Shown: positions 7,821 to 16,605 of the stretch, in pieces
Position numbering within the stretch: the stretch's first letter is position 1
Layout of the letters: each line of letters begins with the position of its first letter
NCBI RefSeq assembly: GCF_900156545.1
Contig: NZ_FTNW01000002.1
Location: forward strand, 1-64,000
Length of the DNA stretch: 64,000 nt
Source of the DNA: Aquipseudomonas alcaligenes
GTDB lineage: Bacteria; Pseudomonadota; Gammaproteobacteria; Pseudomonadales; Pseudomonadaceae
Direction of reading: 5' to 3'
Notes under the pieces: generated by a model
Seen by the model: only the letters and a program-made list of their open reading frames with translations
Databases searched by the model: none
Told to the model about the DNA's origin: nothing
Program-made: the position numbers and the translations under genes

Positions 7821-9173
7821 ATGACACCCGTGCGCACCATTCCAGGCCTTCACTGGCCCGTCGTCGACCTCGGCGATAACAGGCCCCTGCAAAGGCTGCT
7901 AGGGCAGCTGGGCGAGCTCGAATGGGCCAGCCCCGATACCCTACGTGCCGGCCAGGATCGGCAGCTGCGCGAGCTCAACCATTTCCTGGTGCGACACTGC
8001 CCCTTTCACCACCAGCGGCTGCTGGCAGCCGGCCTCGATCCCAGCCGACCGCTAGGCCTGGAAGAGCTGCAGCACCTGCCGCTCCTCACGCGACGCGATG
8101 TGCAGTGCGCCGCCAACTGGCTATTCAGTCAGACCATTCCCGAGGGCCACCAACCCGCCAGCGAGACCCGCACTTCGGGCTCCAGCGGTGAGCCGGTAAT
8201 GGTTCTGCGTACCCAGGTCAGCCAGCTGTTCTGGCTCGCCTACACCCTGCGCGAACACCTGTGGTGGCGGCGCGACTTCGGCGGCACGCTGGCGGTGGTG
8301 CGCGGCAACCTCAGCCACACCATCCGCCAGGACAACTGGGGGCCGCCGGTCAGCCTGCTGGGCCCGAGCGGTCCGGCCCACGCCTTTGCCATGAACCAGG
8401 GCAGCGACATGTTGTTGCGCCAGCTGCAAGAGGTGGCAGCGGACTACCTGCTGATCTACCCCAATGTGCTCGAGGAATTGCTGCGCCTGCTGCAACAACA
8501 GAACGGCACGCTGCGCAACCTCAGGCAGATCCGCTGCATTGGCGAGACCCTCAGCCCGGAGCTGCGCGAACAGACCCGTGAGTTGCTGGGAGTCGAGGTA
8601 GCCGACACCTACAGCTCGCAGGAAGTGGGCATCATCGCCATCCAGTGCCCAAGCAGCGGCCTCTACCACCTGATGGCGGAGAATCTCATCGTCGAGATAC
8701 TGGATGCCCAGGGCAAACCCTGCGCCGACGGGGAGATCGGCGAAGTCGTGGTCAGTGATCTGCATAACTTCGCAACACCGCTGCTGCGCTACGCCTTGGG
8801 CGACCATGCCGAGGTCGCTGGCCCCTGCCCCTGCGGCCGCCAATTGCCGACCCTGCGACGTCTGCTGGGGCGCAGCCGCAACATGCTGCGCTATCCCGAC
8901 GGCAGCCGGCGCTGGCCGTGCGGATTCGATCCATTCCGTCAGATAGCGCCGGCGATCCGGCAATTCCAGATGATCCAGACCCATCTGGAGCAGCTCGAAC
9001 TGCGCCTGGTCGTCTCGCAACCGCTGGCCACGGCGCAGCAGACGGTGCTCGTCGAACTCATTCAACAGGCGTTGGCCCATCCCTTCAGCGTGACCTTCCG
9101 CTACTTCAACGACCGCATACCCAGCGGGCCAGGCGGCAAGTTCGAGGAGTTCGTCTGCGCCATGCCCGACTGA
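7821..9173 (+). CDS. PaaK/CapK-like adenylate-forming enzyme
   Basis: A 450-aa member of the phenylacetate-CoA ligase/CapK branch of adenylate-forming enzymes. The nucleotide loop is TRTSGSSGEPVMV (about residues 115-127). Further family motifs are IRCIGETLSP, the adenine-binding DTYSSQEVGIIA and the hinge region LLRYALGDHAEV. The short Cys-containing segment AGPCPCGRQLP is typical of this family. It would activate a carboxylate with ATP; the acid is not evident. Capsule-locus CapK homologues transfer such groups to cell-surface polymers. It lies in an operon with the response regulator and directly upstream of the autotransporter pair, but a functional link is only inferred. Confidence 0.8.
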   Translation: MTPVRTIPGLHWPVVDLGDNRPLQRLLGQLGELEWASPDTLRAGQDRQLRELNHFLVRHCPFHHQRLLAAGLDPSRPLGLEELQHLPLLTRRDVQCAANWLFSQTIPEGHQPASETRTSGSSGEPVMVLRTQVSQLFWLAYTLREHLWWRRDFGGTLAVVRGNLSHTIRQDNWGPPVSLLGPSGPAHAFAMNQGSDMLLRQLQEVAADYLLIYPNVLEELLRLLQQQNGTLRNLRQIRCIGETLSPELREQTRELLGVEVADTYSSQEVGIIAIQCPSSGLYHLMAENLIVEILDAQGKPCADGEIGEVVVSDLHNFATPLLRYALGDHAEVAGPCPCGRQLPTLRRLLGRSRNMLRYPDGSRRWPCGFDPFRQIAPAIRQFQMIQTHLEQLELRLVVSQPLATAQQTVLVELIQQALAHPFSVTFRYFNDRIPSGPGGKFEEFVCAMPD

Positions 9174-9210
9174 GGCGCCGACCATCCGCAAGCAGGCAAT
9201 AAAACCGGAA

Positions 9211-9255
9211 CGCTCAGATTTGCTCAGTTTTACAGGGTGCCAACCCCGGTAGAGT
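9211..9255 (+). promoter_or_regulatory. Shared upstream element and putative promoter of autotransporter 1
   Basis: The 20-mer CGCTCAGATTTGCTCAGTTT (9211-9230) occurs identically upstream of autotransporter 2 (13913-13932). It contains two GCTCAG copies 10 bp apart. A TAGAGT hexamer follows at 9250-9255, with a counterpart at 13951-13956 at almost the same distance. It begins 87 bp before the start codon. Confidence 0.6.
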
Positions 9256-9297
9256 TCGGCCATTTCCCCATACTGGCCAATTGCTACGGAGCATGCC

Positions 9298-12200
9298 TTG
9301 AACAGATCCTACCGACTCGTCTGGTCCCACGTCCGCCAGGCCTTCGTCGTGGCCGATGAGCGCGCCAAAGCACGCACCAAGTCCGGCGTTTCAGGCGCCT
9401 TGTTGATGGCCCTGGCAGGAGCCCTGTCAATCAGCGCCGCCACCGCATCCGCCTCCTCGGTGTGCTCGGGCGCCAGCACCACCATCAACGGTGCGGTGAC
9501 CGACAATACCTGCGAGCTCGACCAGAGCGGTAAAAGCCTGAGCGTCGCTGCTGACGGCAGCCTCGGTACCAGCGGCTATCAGCAAAGTGCAGTGGTGATC
9601 GGTAACAGCTCCGCCTCCATCAGCAACATCACGGTCAATAACGCCGGCACGATCCAGGCTCACGACGGCGAGGCCCTGAGCATCGTCGCGGGCAGTGGCG
9701 CCAACGTTGACGTCGATAGCATCGTCAACCAGAAGTTTGTCATCGGCGCCTCGTCCGCAGTCGCCGTGAGAACCGGGAGCGGCTCGGTGAGCATCGACAC
9801 GATCACCAACCTCGCGGGTGCTGAAATCACGGGTGAATCATCGACCGCCATCTATATCGATGCCGGTGAAGGTTCGGTCACCGTTGGCAGTATCAACAAC
9901 GCCGGCAGGATCATGGGCGACTCCGGCCTGTATGTTTATGGCAATGCCTCCTCGAACCTGGGCAGCATCGTCAACCAGGCCACTGGCATCATTGATGGCG
10001 GCTCGCAAAGTGCTCTGGCACTCTCGGGCAGTCACGTATTCGATAGCACGAGCGGCAACTACATTCCTTCCCACCTGAATATCGGCAGCCTAGACAACTT
10101 TGGCCAGCTCAAGGCTGGCAGCCAGAGGGAAGCTGCCGTAGAGCTGAACCGGATCAACCTCAGCGGCATACTCACCAATCACGAGGGCGCTCTGATCGAT
10201 GGCGGTGAAGGCGGCATTTACATCAGCGAAAGTGTCCTTGGCGGCTTGAACAATGCCGGTACGATCAGGACGGGCACGCAGGAGTACCACGACGGCATCC
10301 GTCTCTACGCCACCAGCATCAACGGTGACCTGCGCAACAGCGGTAGCATTCAGGCCGGTGGCGATGGCATCGAAATCTATCAATCGGCCATCACCGGTGA
10401 ACTCACCAACAGCGGCACCATTACCAGCACGGCCGCCTACAGCAACGCCATCAGCCTGTTCAATACCCAGCTTGGCGGAGACCTGAAAAACACAGGATCG
10501 CTGCAAGCTACCTTTAGAGGTATCTCGGTCGAGAACTCGACCCTGAACGGCGACCTCATCAACAGTGGCGAGATCCGCATCACCGGCCATGCAGACATGG
10601 GCGACGCGGATGCCGATGGCTTGTCAATGTATGCCTCCCAGATCGCCGGCAATGTCGTCAACAGCGGCAGCATCAACGCCAACGATGACGGCATCGGCAC
10701 TAAGGAGCTCGGGGGTAGCCGAACCACAGTGGGCATGGACCTGATCAATGCCGCAGGAGCGACCATCAGCGCCGAAGACGATGGCCTGGATCTGGAAGAC
10801 ACCGATATCACCGGGCTGATCCGCAACCAGGGCACCATCATTGGCCGCACCAGTAACGGTATCGAAATCGATAATCTGACCGCTCGCGGCATGCTTCTCG
10901 GTGGCCTGACCCAGGGTGCGGAAAAAGGCGTACGCCTGCGCGAGAGCAGCCTGGATCAAGGCATCACCATCACGGGCAGGGTCGAAGGCGGTGAGTACGG
11001 TCTGGAAATCGACGAGGTGAGCCAAGCCGACCTGAAGATTGGCCAAGGCGCCAGCATCCGGGGCGATGTGCTGGCCCGCAACGCACAGGTGGACCTTGTA
11101 CGGGGCAGCACATTCACCCAGCAAAATGCCTTCGACATCAAGCGTTTCAGCATTGACGAGGGCGCCACGCTCAACATGTCAGATGGCACGTCGAGCAGCA
11201 CCGACCTGAACAATGGCTTCACCGTCAGCCAGGGCTTCAGCAACGCCGGCACCCTGAGCCTGGCTGCCGACGTGGCCGGCAACATCCACGGCAATTACAC
11301 CCAAGCTGCCAGCGGCACCCTGAAGATCGGCGTTGCCAGCGACAGCAGCTACGGCAAGTTGACCGTCGACGGCGCCGCCACCCTGGCCAGCAACGCCAAG
11401 GTCGTGGTCGACGTCAGCAACCCCTCCTACAGCTTCAGCAGCCAGAGTCTGCAGGATGTGCTGAGCGCAGGGACCCTCAATAGCGATGGCACCTTCGCCG
11501 TCAGCGACAACTCGCTGCTGTTCAACTTCGGGGCGGTCAAGGATGGCAACACCGTCGACCTGACCCTGAGCAAGGGCAGCAGCGTGCTCGACAGCGTGAT
11601 CAGCGCAGGCAACAGTCCAGCCACGGGCGCCGCCAAGGTGCTGGATCAAGCCATCGGCAACGACCCTGAAAGTGAACTGGCCGGCCACTTCGTCGGCCTG
11701 ACTTCCGAGCAGGAAGTCTCCGACGCGGTCACCCAAACCCTGCCCACCGTCGCCGGCAACACCAGCAATGCCATCGGCAACACCCTCAGCGGCATCAACC
11801 GGGTAGTCCAGGCACGTCAGGCCGGCAACAGCGGCCTGTCTTCCGGCGATGCGGTCGCCGACGACAACCTGTGGATCAAGACGTTCGGCGCCTGGGCCGA
11901 TCAGGACTCGCGCGACGGCATCTCCGGCTTTGACGCAAACACCCAGGGCCTGGCCATTGGTGCCGATGCCGCGCTGGATGCCCACACCCGCCTGGGCCTG
12001 GCCTTCGCCTATGCGCAGACCAACCTCAACGGCGACTCCGCCATCGCCCCGCAGAGTGCCGACATCGACACCTTCCAGCTGATCGGCTACGGCAGCTATG
12101 CCCTGACCGCCGATACCGAGCTGAACGTCCAGCTCGACGGCGGCCAGAACCGCACCAGCAGCAAGCGCCACATGCCCTTCGCCGATGCCAGCGCCAGAGC

Positions 12201-12687
12201 TGACTACGACGGCTACAACGTCCACGCCGGCTTAGGTATCGGCCACAGCCTACGCCTGAACGAACAGCTGACGTTCATTCCATCGGCGCGTATCGACTAC
12301 ACTTGGATCGAAAGCGAGTCCTACCGCGAGCAAGGCGCCGGCGCCCTCGATCTGGACGTCGACAGCAACGATGCTGAAGAGCTGCTGCTGAGTGTCGACG
12401 GCAAGCTCGACTACCGCATCACCGAGGCTACCGTAATCAGCGCCAACCTCGGTGCCGGCTATGACCTGATCGACGAGGACAGCGCCATCACCTCCACCTA
12501 CGCCGGTGCACCGGGTGCAGCCTTCAAGACACCGGGCATGGACCTGGAACCCTGGCTGGCGCGTGCTGGGCTGGGTCTAAGTCACACCCTGGCCAGCGGC
12601 ACGGAGGTCAGCCTGCGCTACGACGCCGAGGCGCGCAGCGACTTCACCAATCAGGGCGCTTCCGTGAAAGCTCGCTGGGCCTTCTAA
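9298..12687 (+). CDS. ESPR-type autotransporter 1 (type V secretion)
   Basis: A 1129-aa outer-membrane autotransporter. The N-terminus (NRSYRLVWSHVRQAFVVADE) is an extended signal peptide region, followed by a hydrophobic core ending at about residue 53. The passenger (about 54-770) is a beta-helix-like series of short repeats such as LNNAGTI, LRNSGSI and LTNSGTI. A conserved linker precedes the autotransporter beta-barrel (about 860-1129), which ends in the barrel signature RWAF. The start is TTG at 9298 with GGAG six bases upstream; no ATG gives the ESPR. The last 1063 bp are nearly identical to autotransporter 2. Passenger function (adhesin or other) is not evident. A terminator follows. 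Confidence 0.93.
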   Translation: MNRSYRLVWSHVRQAFVVADERAKARTKSGVSGALLMALAGALSISAATASASSVCSGASTTINGAVTDNTCELDQSGKSLSVAADGSLGTSGYQQSAVVIGNSSASISNITVNNAGTIQAHDGEALSIVAGSGANVDVDSIVNQKFVIGASSAVAVRTGSGSVSIDTITNLAGAEITGESSTAIYIDAGEGSVTVGSINNAGRIMGDSGLYVYGNASSNLGSIVNQATGIIDGGSQSALALSGSHVFDSTSGNYIPSHLNIGSLDNFGQLKAGSQREAAVELNRINLSGILTNHEGALIDGGEGGIYISESVLGGLNNAGTIRTGTQEYHDGIRLYATSINGDLRNSGSIQAGGDGIEIYQSAITGELTNSGTITSTAAYSNAISLFNTQLGGDLKNTGSLQATFRGISVENSTLNGDLINSGEIRITGHADMGDADADGLSMYASQIAGNVVNSGSINANDDGIGTKELGGSRTTVGMDLINAAGATISAEDDGLDLEDTDITGLIRNQGTIIGRTSNGIEIDNLTARGMLLGGLTQGAEKGVRLRESSLDQGITITGRVEGGEYGLEIDEVSQADLKIGQGASIRGDVLARNAQVDLVRGSTFTQQNAFDIKRFSIDEGATLNMSDGTSSSTDLNNGFTVSQGFSNAGTLSLAADVAGNIHGNYTQAASGTLKIGVASDSSYGKLTVDGAATLASNAKVVVDVSNPSYSFSSQSLQDVLSAGTLNSDGTFAVSDNSLLFNFGAVKDGNTVDLTLSKGSSVLDSVISAGNSPATGAAKVLDQAIGNDPESELAGHFVGLTSEQEVSDAVTQTLPTVAGNTSNAIGNTLSGINRVVQARQAGNSGLSSGDAVADDNLWIKTFGAWADQDSRDGISGFDANTQGLAIGADAALDAHTRLGLAFAYAQTNLNGDSAIAPQSADIDTFQLIGYGSYALTADTELNVQLDGGQNRTSSKRHMPFADASARADYDGYNVHAGLGIGHSLRLNEQLTFIPSARIDYTWIESESYREQGAGALDLDVDSNDAEELLLSVDGKLDYRITEATVISANLGAGYDLIDEDSAITSTYAGAPGAAFKTPGMDLEPWLARAGLGLSHTLASGTEVSLRYDAEARSDFTNQGASVKARWAF
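11625..12687 (+). repeat. 1063-bp direct repeat, copy 1 (linker and beta-barrel)
   Basis: This matches 15371-16433 with a constant offset of 3746 bp, so there are no length differences. Identity is patchy: near-perfect from 11640 to about 12165, clearly more divergent from about 12166 to 12375, then identical again from about 12376 to 12593. This pattern suggests duplication followed by gene conversion. Confidence 0.93.
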
Positions 12688-12704
12688 GCCTCAGCCGGCA
12701 AGCT

Positions 12705-12740
12705 ACCAAGGCCACGTCTAGCGACGTGGTCTTGGTGTTT
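12705..12740 (+). terminator. Terminator after autotransporter 1
   Basis: A long hairpin: ACCAAG (12705-12710) and CCACGTC (12712-12718) pair with GACGTGG (12723-12729) and CTTGGT (12731-12736). The loop is TAGC, and a short T stretch follows. Confidence 0.8.
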
Positions 12741-12775
12741 ATAGAATCCAGATATTCCCGCCCTGGCAGACGCTG

Positions 12776-13885
12776 ATGAGCACACCGTATTCGTTACCCG
12801 ACGCGCCACTGGAGGGGAACAACAATGCGCAAGCGCCTGGCAGCACAATTACATCTGCACTGCACCTGTGTCAGCTCAATCGTGACGCCGAGGCCATTGC
12901 CGTTCTGCAACAAGGCCTAAGCCAGCACCCGGGCAACCGCAAGATGACCCTGTTGCTGGCCCGCTGCCTGCGTAATGAAGGCCAGTACCAGAGCGCCCAT
13001 GATCTGCTCGCCCCCCTGCTGGCGCAGGCCCCCGACGATATCGATCTGTTCAAACTTTGGGCCACCGTGCTGCAGACACAGGGCCGCCTGCCTGAGGCCA
13101 TTGCCACACTGAAACAGGTGCTCCAGCTGCTGTGTCAGCGCCCCGACATTTCGCAGCCCACAGCGCAGCCGGCACAGCGTTCTTGCACGCAACAGGACCT
13201 GCCCGCTCTCTGGCAAACCCTGGCACAACTGGCCGCTGACGGTATTCATGCGTTCGCCACCGCCGGTACGCTGCTCGGTCTGACCCGCGAAGGTCGTTTG
13301 CTGGCCGGAGACAAGGATATCGACATCGGGCTGCCCTGGCTGGAGCTGCCGGCGGCTATCCGCAGTGTGCAGAAACTGGGCTGGCTTGAGCTTCATTGCT
13401 CCAACGGCCTGAGCAATCCACGCTCCTTTGTCTACCCGGGTAGCGGACTGACACTGGATCTGTGTGCCTTCGCTGAGGACAGCGTGAACGGTGGCTGTGT
13501 CGGTGGTTTCTGGATGCCCGGCATTCCGCCACACTGGAACCGCCTGACGAACTATCCACTGATGCAACTGCAACTTCGCAATAGCCCTGCCGGGCGAGTC
13601 TGGGCCTTGCGTGCTCCGGAGGTCTGGCTGGAAAGCCTCTATGGCTCACACTGGCGATTGCCCGACCCTGGCTTCGACAGCAGCATCTGCGCCCTTAACC
13701 TGCGTGGTTTCAGTGAACTCACCCAGTGCTATGCGCTGCTGCGCATTGCCGATGCCTGGCATGCCGGCCAATTGGATAAAGCACTGCGGGCCACACGGGC
13801 GAGTCTCGTGCACCAACCCGACAACGTCTTGTTGCAGACAGTCGCCGAGCGTCTGCAGGTTCAGCAGGCCTACGCTCAACCTTAA
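12776..13885 (+). CDS. TPR protein with LicD-type nucleotidyltransferase domain
   Basis: A 369-aa soluble protein. Residues about 25-125 form TPR-like helical repeats (DAEAIAVLQQGLSQHPGN, QYQSAHDLLAPLLAQAPDD, RLPEAIATLKQVLQ). Residues about 140-320 contain a LicD/fukutin-type motif, GTLLGLTREGRLLAGDKDID (164-183), in which DKDID corresponds to the metal-binding DDDID of LicD. LicD proteins transfer phosphocholine or similar phospho-groups to surface glycans. The gene sits between the two autotransporters after a terminator, so it is probably transcribed separately. Modification of an autotransporter or a surface glycan is an attractive guess but is not shown. Confidence 0.75.
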   Translation: MSTPYSLPDAPLEGNNNAQAPGSTITSALHLCQLNRDAEAIAVLQQGLSQHPGNRKMTLLLARCLRNEGQYQSAHDLLAPLLAQAPDDIDLFKLWATVLQTQGRLPEAIATLKQVLQLLCQRPDISQPTAQPAQRSCTQQDLPALWQTLAQLAADGIHAFATAGTLLGLTREGRLLAGDKDIDIGLPWLELPAAIRSVQKLGWLELHCSNGLSNPRSFVYPGSGLTLDLCAFAEDSVNGGCVGGFWMPGIPPHWNRLTNYPLMQLQLRNSPAGRVWALRAPEVWLESLYGSHWRLPDPGFDSSICALNLRGFSELTQCYALLRIADAWHAGQLDKALRATRASLVHQPDNVLLQTVAERLQVQQAYAQP

Positions 13886-13912
13886 CCGTTTCCTCGCTCA
13901 CGCAGCTCAATG

Positions 13913-13956
13913 CGCTCAGATTTGCTCAGTTTCAGCTTCTTCGCTTCGGCTAGAGT
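13913..13956 (+). promoter_or_regulatory. Shared upstream element and putative promoter of autotransporter 2
   Basis: Second copy of the 20-mer CGCTCAGATTTGCTCAGTTT (13913-13932), with TAGAGT at 13951-13956. The distance to TAGAGT is 18 bp here and 19 bp at autotransporter 1. It begins 91 bp before the start codon. Confidence 0.6.
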
Positions 13957-14003
13957 CGCGCGGTCATTTCCATCAGGCCGTTAACGGTCCGCCGAGGAGC
14001 TGT

Positions 14004-16433
14004 ATGAACAAGGCATTTCGCATTCTCTGGAGCCACACCCGTCAGGCCTTTGTGGTCGCCGATGAATACGCCAGCACAGGCGGCAAGCGGAGCGGCACAC
14101 GCCTGCTACTGGCCGGTGCCGGTGCCGTTCTTCTGGCCGCAAGCCCAGGCGCCGTGTTGGCCGCAAACCTCTGTACTAGCCTCAATAACACGATCTCCGC
14201 GCCCAGCAGCGGTGACGACTGCTCGCTGACGAGCAGTGCCAGCGTCAGTATCCTCGGCACAGGCGTGCTCATCGCAACGGGTAATGCCATCAGCGCTGCA
14301 GGTGACTTTGAAAGCATCAGTAATAACGGCAGCATTCAGGGCTCGGACTACGGCATCTTTCTAAATGCATCCGGTAGGCTGATCGACAACAGCGGCTTGA
14401 TCCGCGGCGGCACCTCCGGCATTGCCATTCAGAGTGGTTCCAGGGTCGAAAGCTTGAACAACAGTGGGACCATCGAGGGCCTCTCGGCAGCCGCTATCTA
14501 TATGGATGGGTATGCCGGCATCAACGAGATCCGCAACACCGGGACCATTCGAGGCTCAACATTCGGAATCCACCTGGGCTACACCGGTAAAATGGACAGG
14601 ATCGTTAACCAGGCCGGCGGCACCATCAGAGGCGACGACGTAGGTATCCAACTCGGTAGCAATGCCGAGATATATGACTCGATCACCAACAGTGGAACTA
14701 TCCAGGGCGACCGTTTCTCGATCTTCGACTCCAACTACTCCACCCGACTGGATTCCCTCTTCATTGAGGGCAATGACACTGCTCGGCTGCTCGGCGATGT
14801 GGTAGCAGAGAACACCAATGTGCTGGTCAAATCCGGCGCTGTGTTCAGCAGCACCAACGCCTTCGAGGTGGAAAGCTTCACCATCGAGCGGAACGCTACC
14901 CTCAACATGGGCACCGGCATCTCCAGCAGCGGGGATTTAGCGGACGGCTTCACCGTCAGCGACGGCTTTACCAATAACGGCACCCTGGCCCTGGCCAGTG
15001 GCGTTACCGGCAGCATTCATGGTGACTACACCCAGAGCACCAGCGGCGCGTTGAAGATCGGGGTGGACGACAACACTACCTTCGGCAAACTGGTGGTCGA
15101 CCGCACTGCCGAGCTGGCCAGCAATGCCAAAATCGCCGTGAATGTCAGCAGTCCCAATTACAACTTCAGCGTCGACAGCCTGCAGGATGTGCTCAGCGCC
15201 GGCACCCTGAACAGCGACGGCAGCTTCGCCGTCAGCGACAACTCCCTGCTCTTTGACTTCGGCGCAGTCAAGGATGGCAATACCGTTGACTTGACCATCA
15301 GCGCGACAGAGAGGCCTGGCAACGGCCTCATTGAGGGCATCGTCACTGATCTGGGCAACACCCCGGCGGTGGGCGCCGCCAAGGTGCTAGATCAAGCCAT
15401 CGGCAACGACCCTGAAAGTGAACTGGCCGGCCACTTCGTCGGCCTGACTTCCGAGCAGGAAGTCTCCGACGCAGTCACCCAAACCCTGCCCACCGTCGCC
15501 GGCAACACCAGCAATGCCATCGGCAACACCCTCAGCGGCATCAACCGGGTAGTCCAGGCACGTCAGGCCGGCAACAGCGGCCTGTCTTCCGGCGATGCGG
15601 TCGCCGACGACAACCTGTGGATCAAGACGTTCGGCGCCTGGGCCGATCAGGACTCGCGCGACGGCATCTCCGGCTTTGACGCAAACACCCAGGGCCTGGC
15701 CATTGGTGCCGATGCCGCGCTGGATGCCCACACCCGCCTGGGCCTGGCCTTCGCCTACGCGCAGACCAACCTCAACGGCGACTCCGCCATCGCCCCGCAG
15801 AGCGCCGACATCGACACCTTCCAGCTGATCGGCTACGGCAGCTACGCCCTGACCGCCGATACCGAGCTGAACGTCCAGCTCGACGGCGGCCAGAACCGCA
15901 CCAGCAGCAAGCGCCAGATGCCATTCGCCGATGCCAGCGCCAAAGCCGACTATGACGGCTACAACGTCCACGCCGGTATCGGTATCGGCCACAGTCTGCG
16001 CCTGAACGAGCAGTTGACCTTCATTCCGTCGGCACGTGCCGACTACACCTGGATCGGCAGCGAGTCCTACCACGAGAAAGGCGCTGGCGCCCTCGACCTG
16101 GATGTCGACAGCAACGATGCCGAAGAGCTGCTGCTGAGTGTCGACGGCAAGCTCGACTACCGCATCACCGAGGCTACCGTAATCAGCGCCAACCTCGGTG
16201 CCGGCTATGACCTGATCGACGAGGACAGCGCCATCACCTCCACCTACGCCGGTGCACCGGGTGCAGCCTTCAAGACACCGGGCATGGACCTGGAACCCTG
16301 GCTGGCGCGTGCTGGGCTGGGTCTAAGTCACACCCTGGCCGGCGGCACGGAAGTCAGCCTGCGCTACGACGCCGAGGCACGTAGCGACTTCACCAACCAG
16401 GGCGCTTCCGTGAAAGCTCGCTGGGCCTTCTAA
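14004..16433 (+). CDS. ESPR-type autotransporter 2 (type V secretion)
   Basis: An 809-aa paralogue of autotransporter 1. It has an ESPR N-terminus (MNKAFRILWSHTRQAFVVAD), a signal-peptide core ending near residue 57, a shorter beta-helix passenger (about 58-450) and the same linker and beta-barrel ending RWAF. The ATG at 14004 has GAGGAG five bases upstream; the frame stays open upstream through the preceding gene, which is not part of this protein. Passenger repeats (LNNSGTI, IRNTGTI, ITNSGTI) resemble those of the paralogue but are fewer, so the pair differ mainly in the surface-exposed part. A terminator follows. Confidence 0.93.
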   Translation: MNKAFRILWSHTRQAFVVADEYASTGGKRSGTRLLLAGAGAVLLAASPGAVLAANLCTSLNNTISAPSSGDDCSLTSSASVSILGTGVLIATGNAISAAGDFESISNNGSIQGSDYGIFLNASGRLIDNSGLIRGGTSGIAIQSGSRVESLNNSGTIEGLSAAAIYMDGYAGINEIRNTGTIRGSTFGIHLGYTGKMDRIVNQAGGTIRGDDVGIQLGSNAEIYDSITNSGTIQGDRFSIFDSNYSTRLDSLFIEGNDTARLLGDVVAENTNVLVKSGAVFSSTNAFEVESFTIERNATLNMGTGISSSGDLADGFTVSDGFTNNGTLALASGVTGSIHGDYTQSTSGALKIGVDDNTTFGKLVVDRTAELASNAKIAVNVSSPNYNFSVDSLQDVLSAGTLNSDGSFAVSDNSLLFDFGAVKDGNTVDLTISATERPGNGLIEGIVTDLGNTPAVGAAKVLDQAIGNDPESELAGHFVGLTSEQEVSDAVTQTLPTVAGNTSNAIGNTLSGINRVVQARQAGNSGLSSGDAVADDNLWIKTFGAWADQDSRDGISGFDANTQGLAIGADAALDAHTRLGLAFAYAQTNLNGDSAIAPQSADIDTFQLIGYGSYALTADTELNVQLDGGQNRTSSKRQMPFADASAKADYDGYNVHAGIGIGHSLRLNEQLTFIPSARADYTWIGSESYHEKGAGALDLDVDSNDAEELLLSVDGKLDYRITEATVISANLGAGYDLIDEDSAITSTYAGAPGAAFKTPGMDLEPWLARAGLGLSHTLAGGTEVSLRYDAEARSDFTNQGASVKARWAF
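15371..16433 (+). repeat. 1063-bp direct repeat, copy 2 (linker and beta-barrel)
   Basis: Partner of 11625-12687, with a constant offset of 3746 bp. Differences cluster in the 15912-16121 interval and are nearly absent from about 16122 to 16339. The two copies could recombine, which would delete the TPR-LicD gene and fuse passenger 1 to barrel 2. Confidence 0.93.
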
Positions 16434-16451
16434 ACCGCGTCGGGGAGCAGA

Positions 16452-16485
16452 CAAAGGCCATGACTCATGTCGTGGCCTTTGCGTT
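16452..16485 (+). terminator. Terminator after autotransporter 2
   Basis: CAAAGGCCA (16452-16460) pairs with TGGCCTTTG (16473-16481), with an inner GAC/GTC stem and TCAT loop. A short T stretch follows. Confidence 0.75.
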
Positions 16486-16605
16486 TGCCGGGCATACTCA
16501 GACAACGACTGACGCACCAGCCCGCGCATGTTTCGACCTGATGCGCGTCGCCTTGTTGCAGCGCACTGGAAGCCATAAACCGGAAAGGCCTGCGGGGAAC
16601 TACCC

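Noticed and set aside
10200..10700. Regular short repeats that could suggest a CRISPR-like or satellite array
   Set aside because: The repeats encode the NSGTI/NAGTI beta-helix turns of the autotransporter passenger. They vary in sequence and there are no identical spacered repeats.
11179..12225. A 348-codon minus-strand open frame opposite autotransporter 1 (and a similar one at 15387-16073)
   Set aside because: It is antisense to a clear autotransporter barrel, its composition is Gly/Val/Ala-rich as expected from the complement of a GC-rich gene, and it lacks any recognisable motif or ribosome site.
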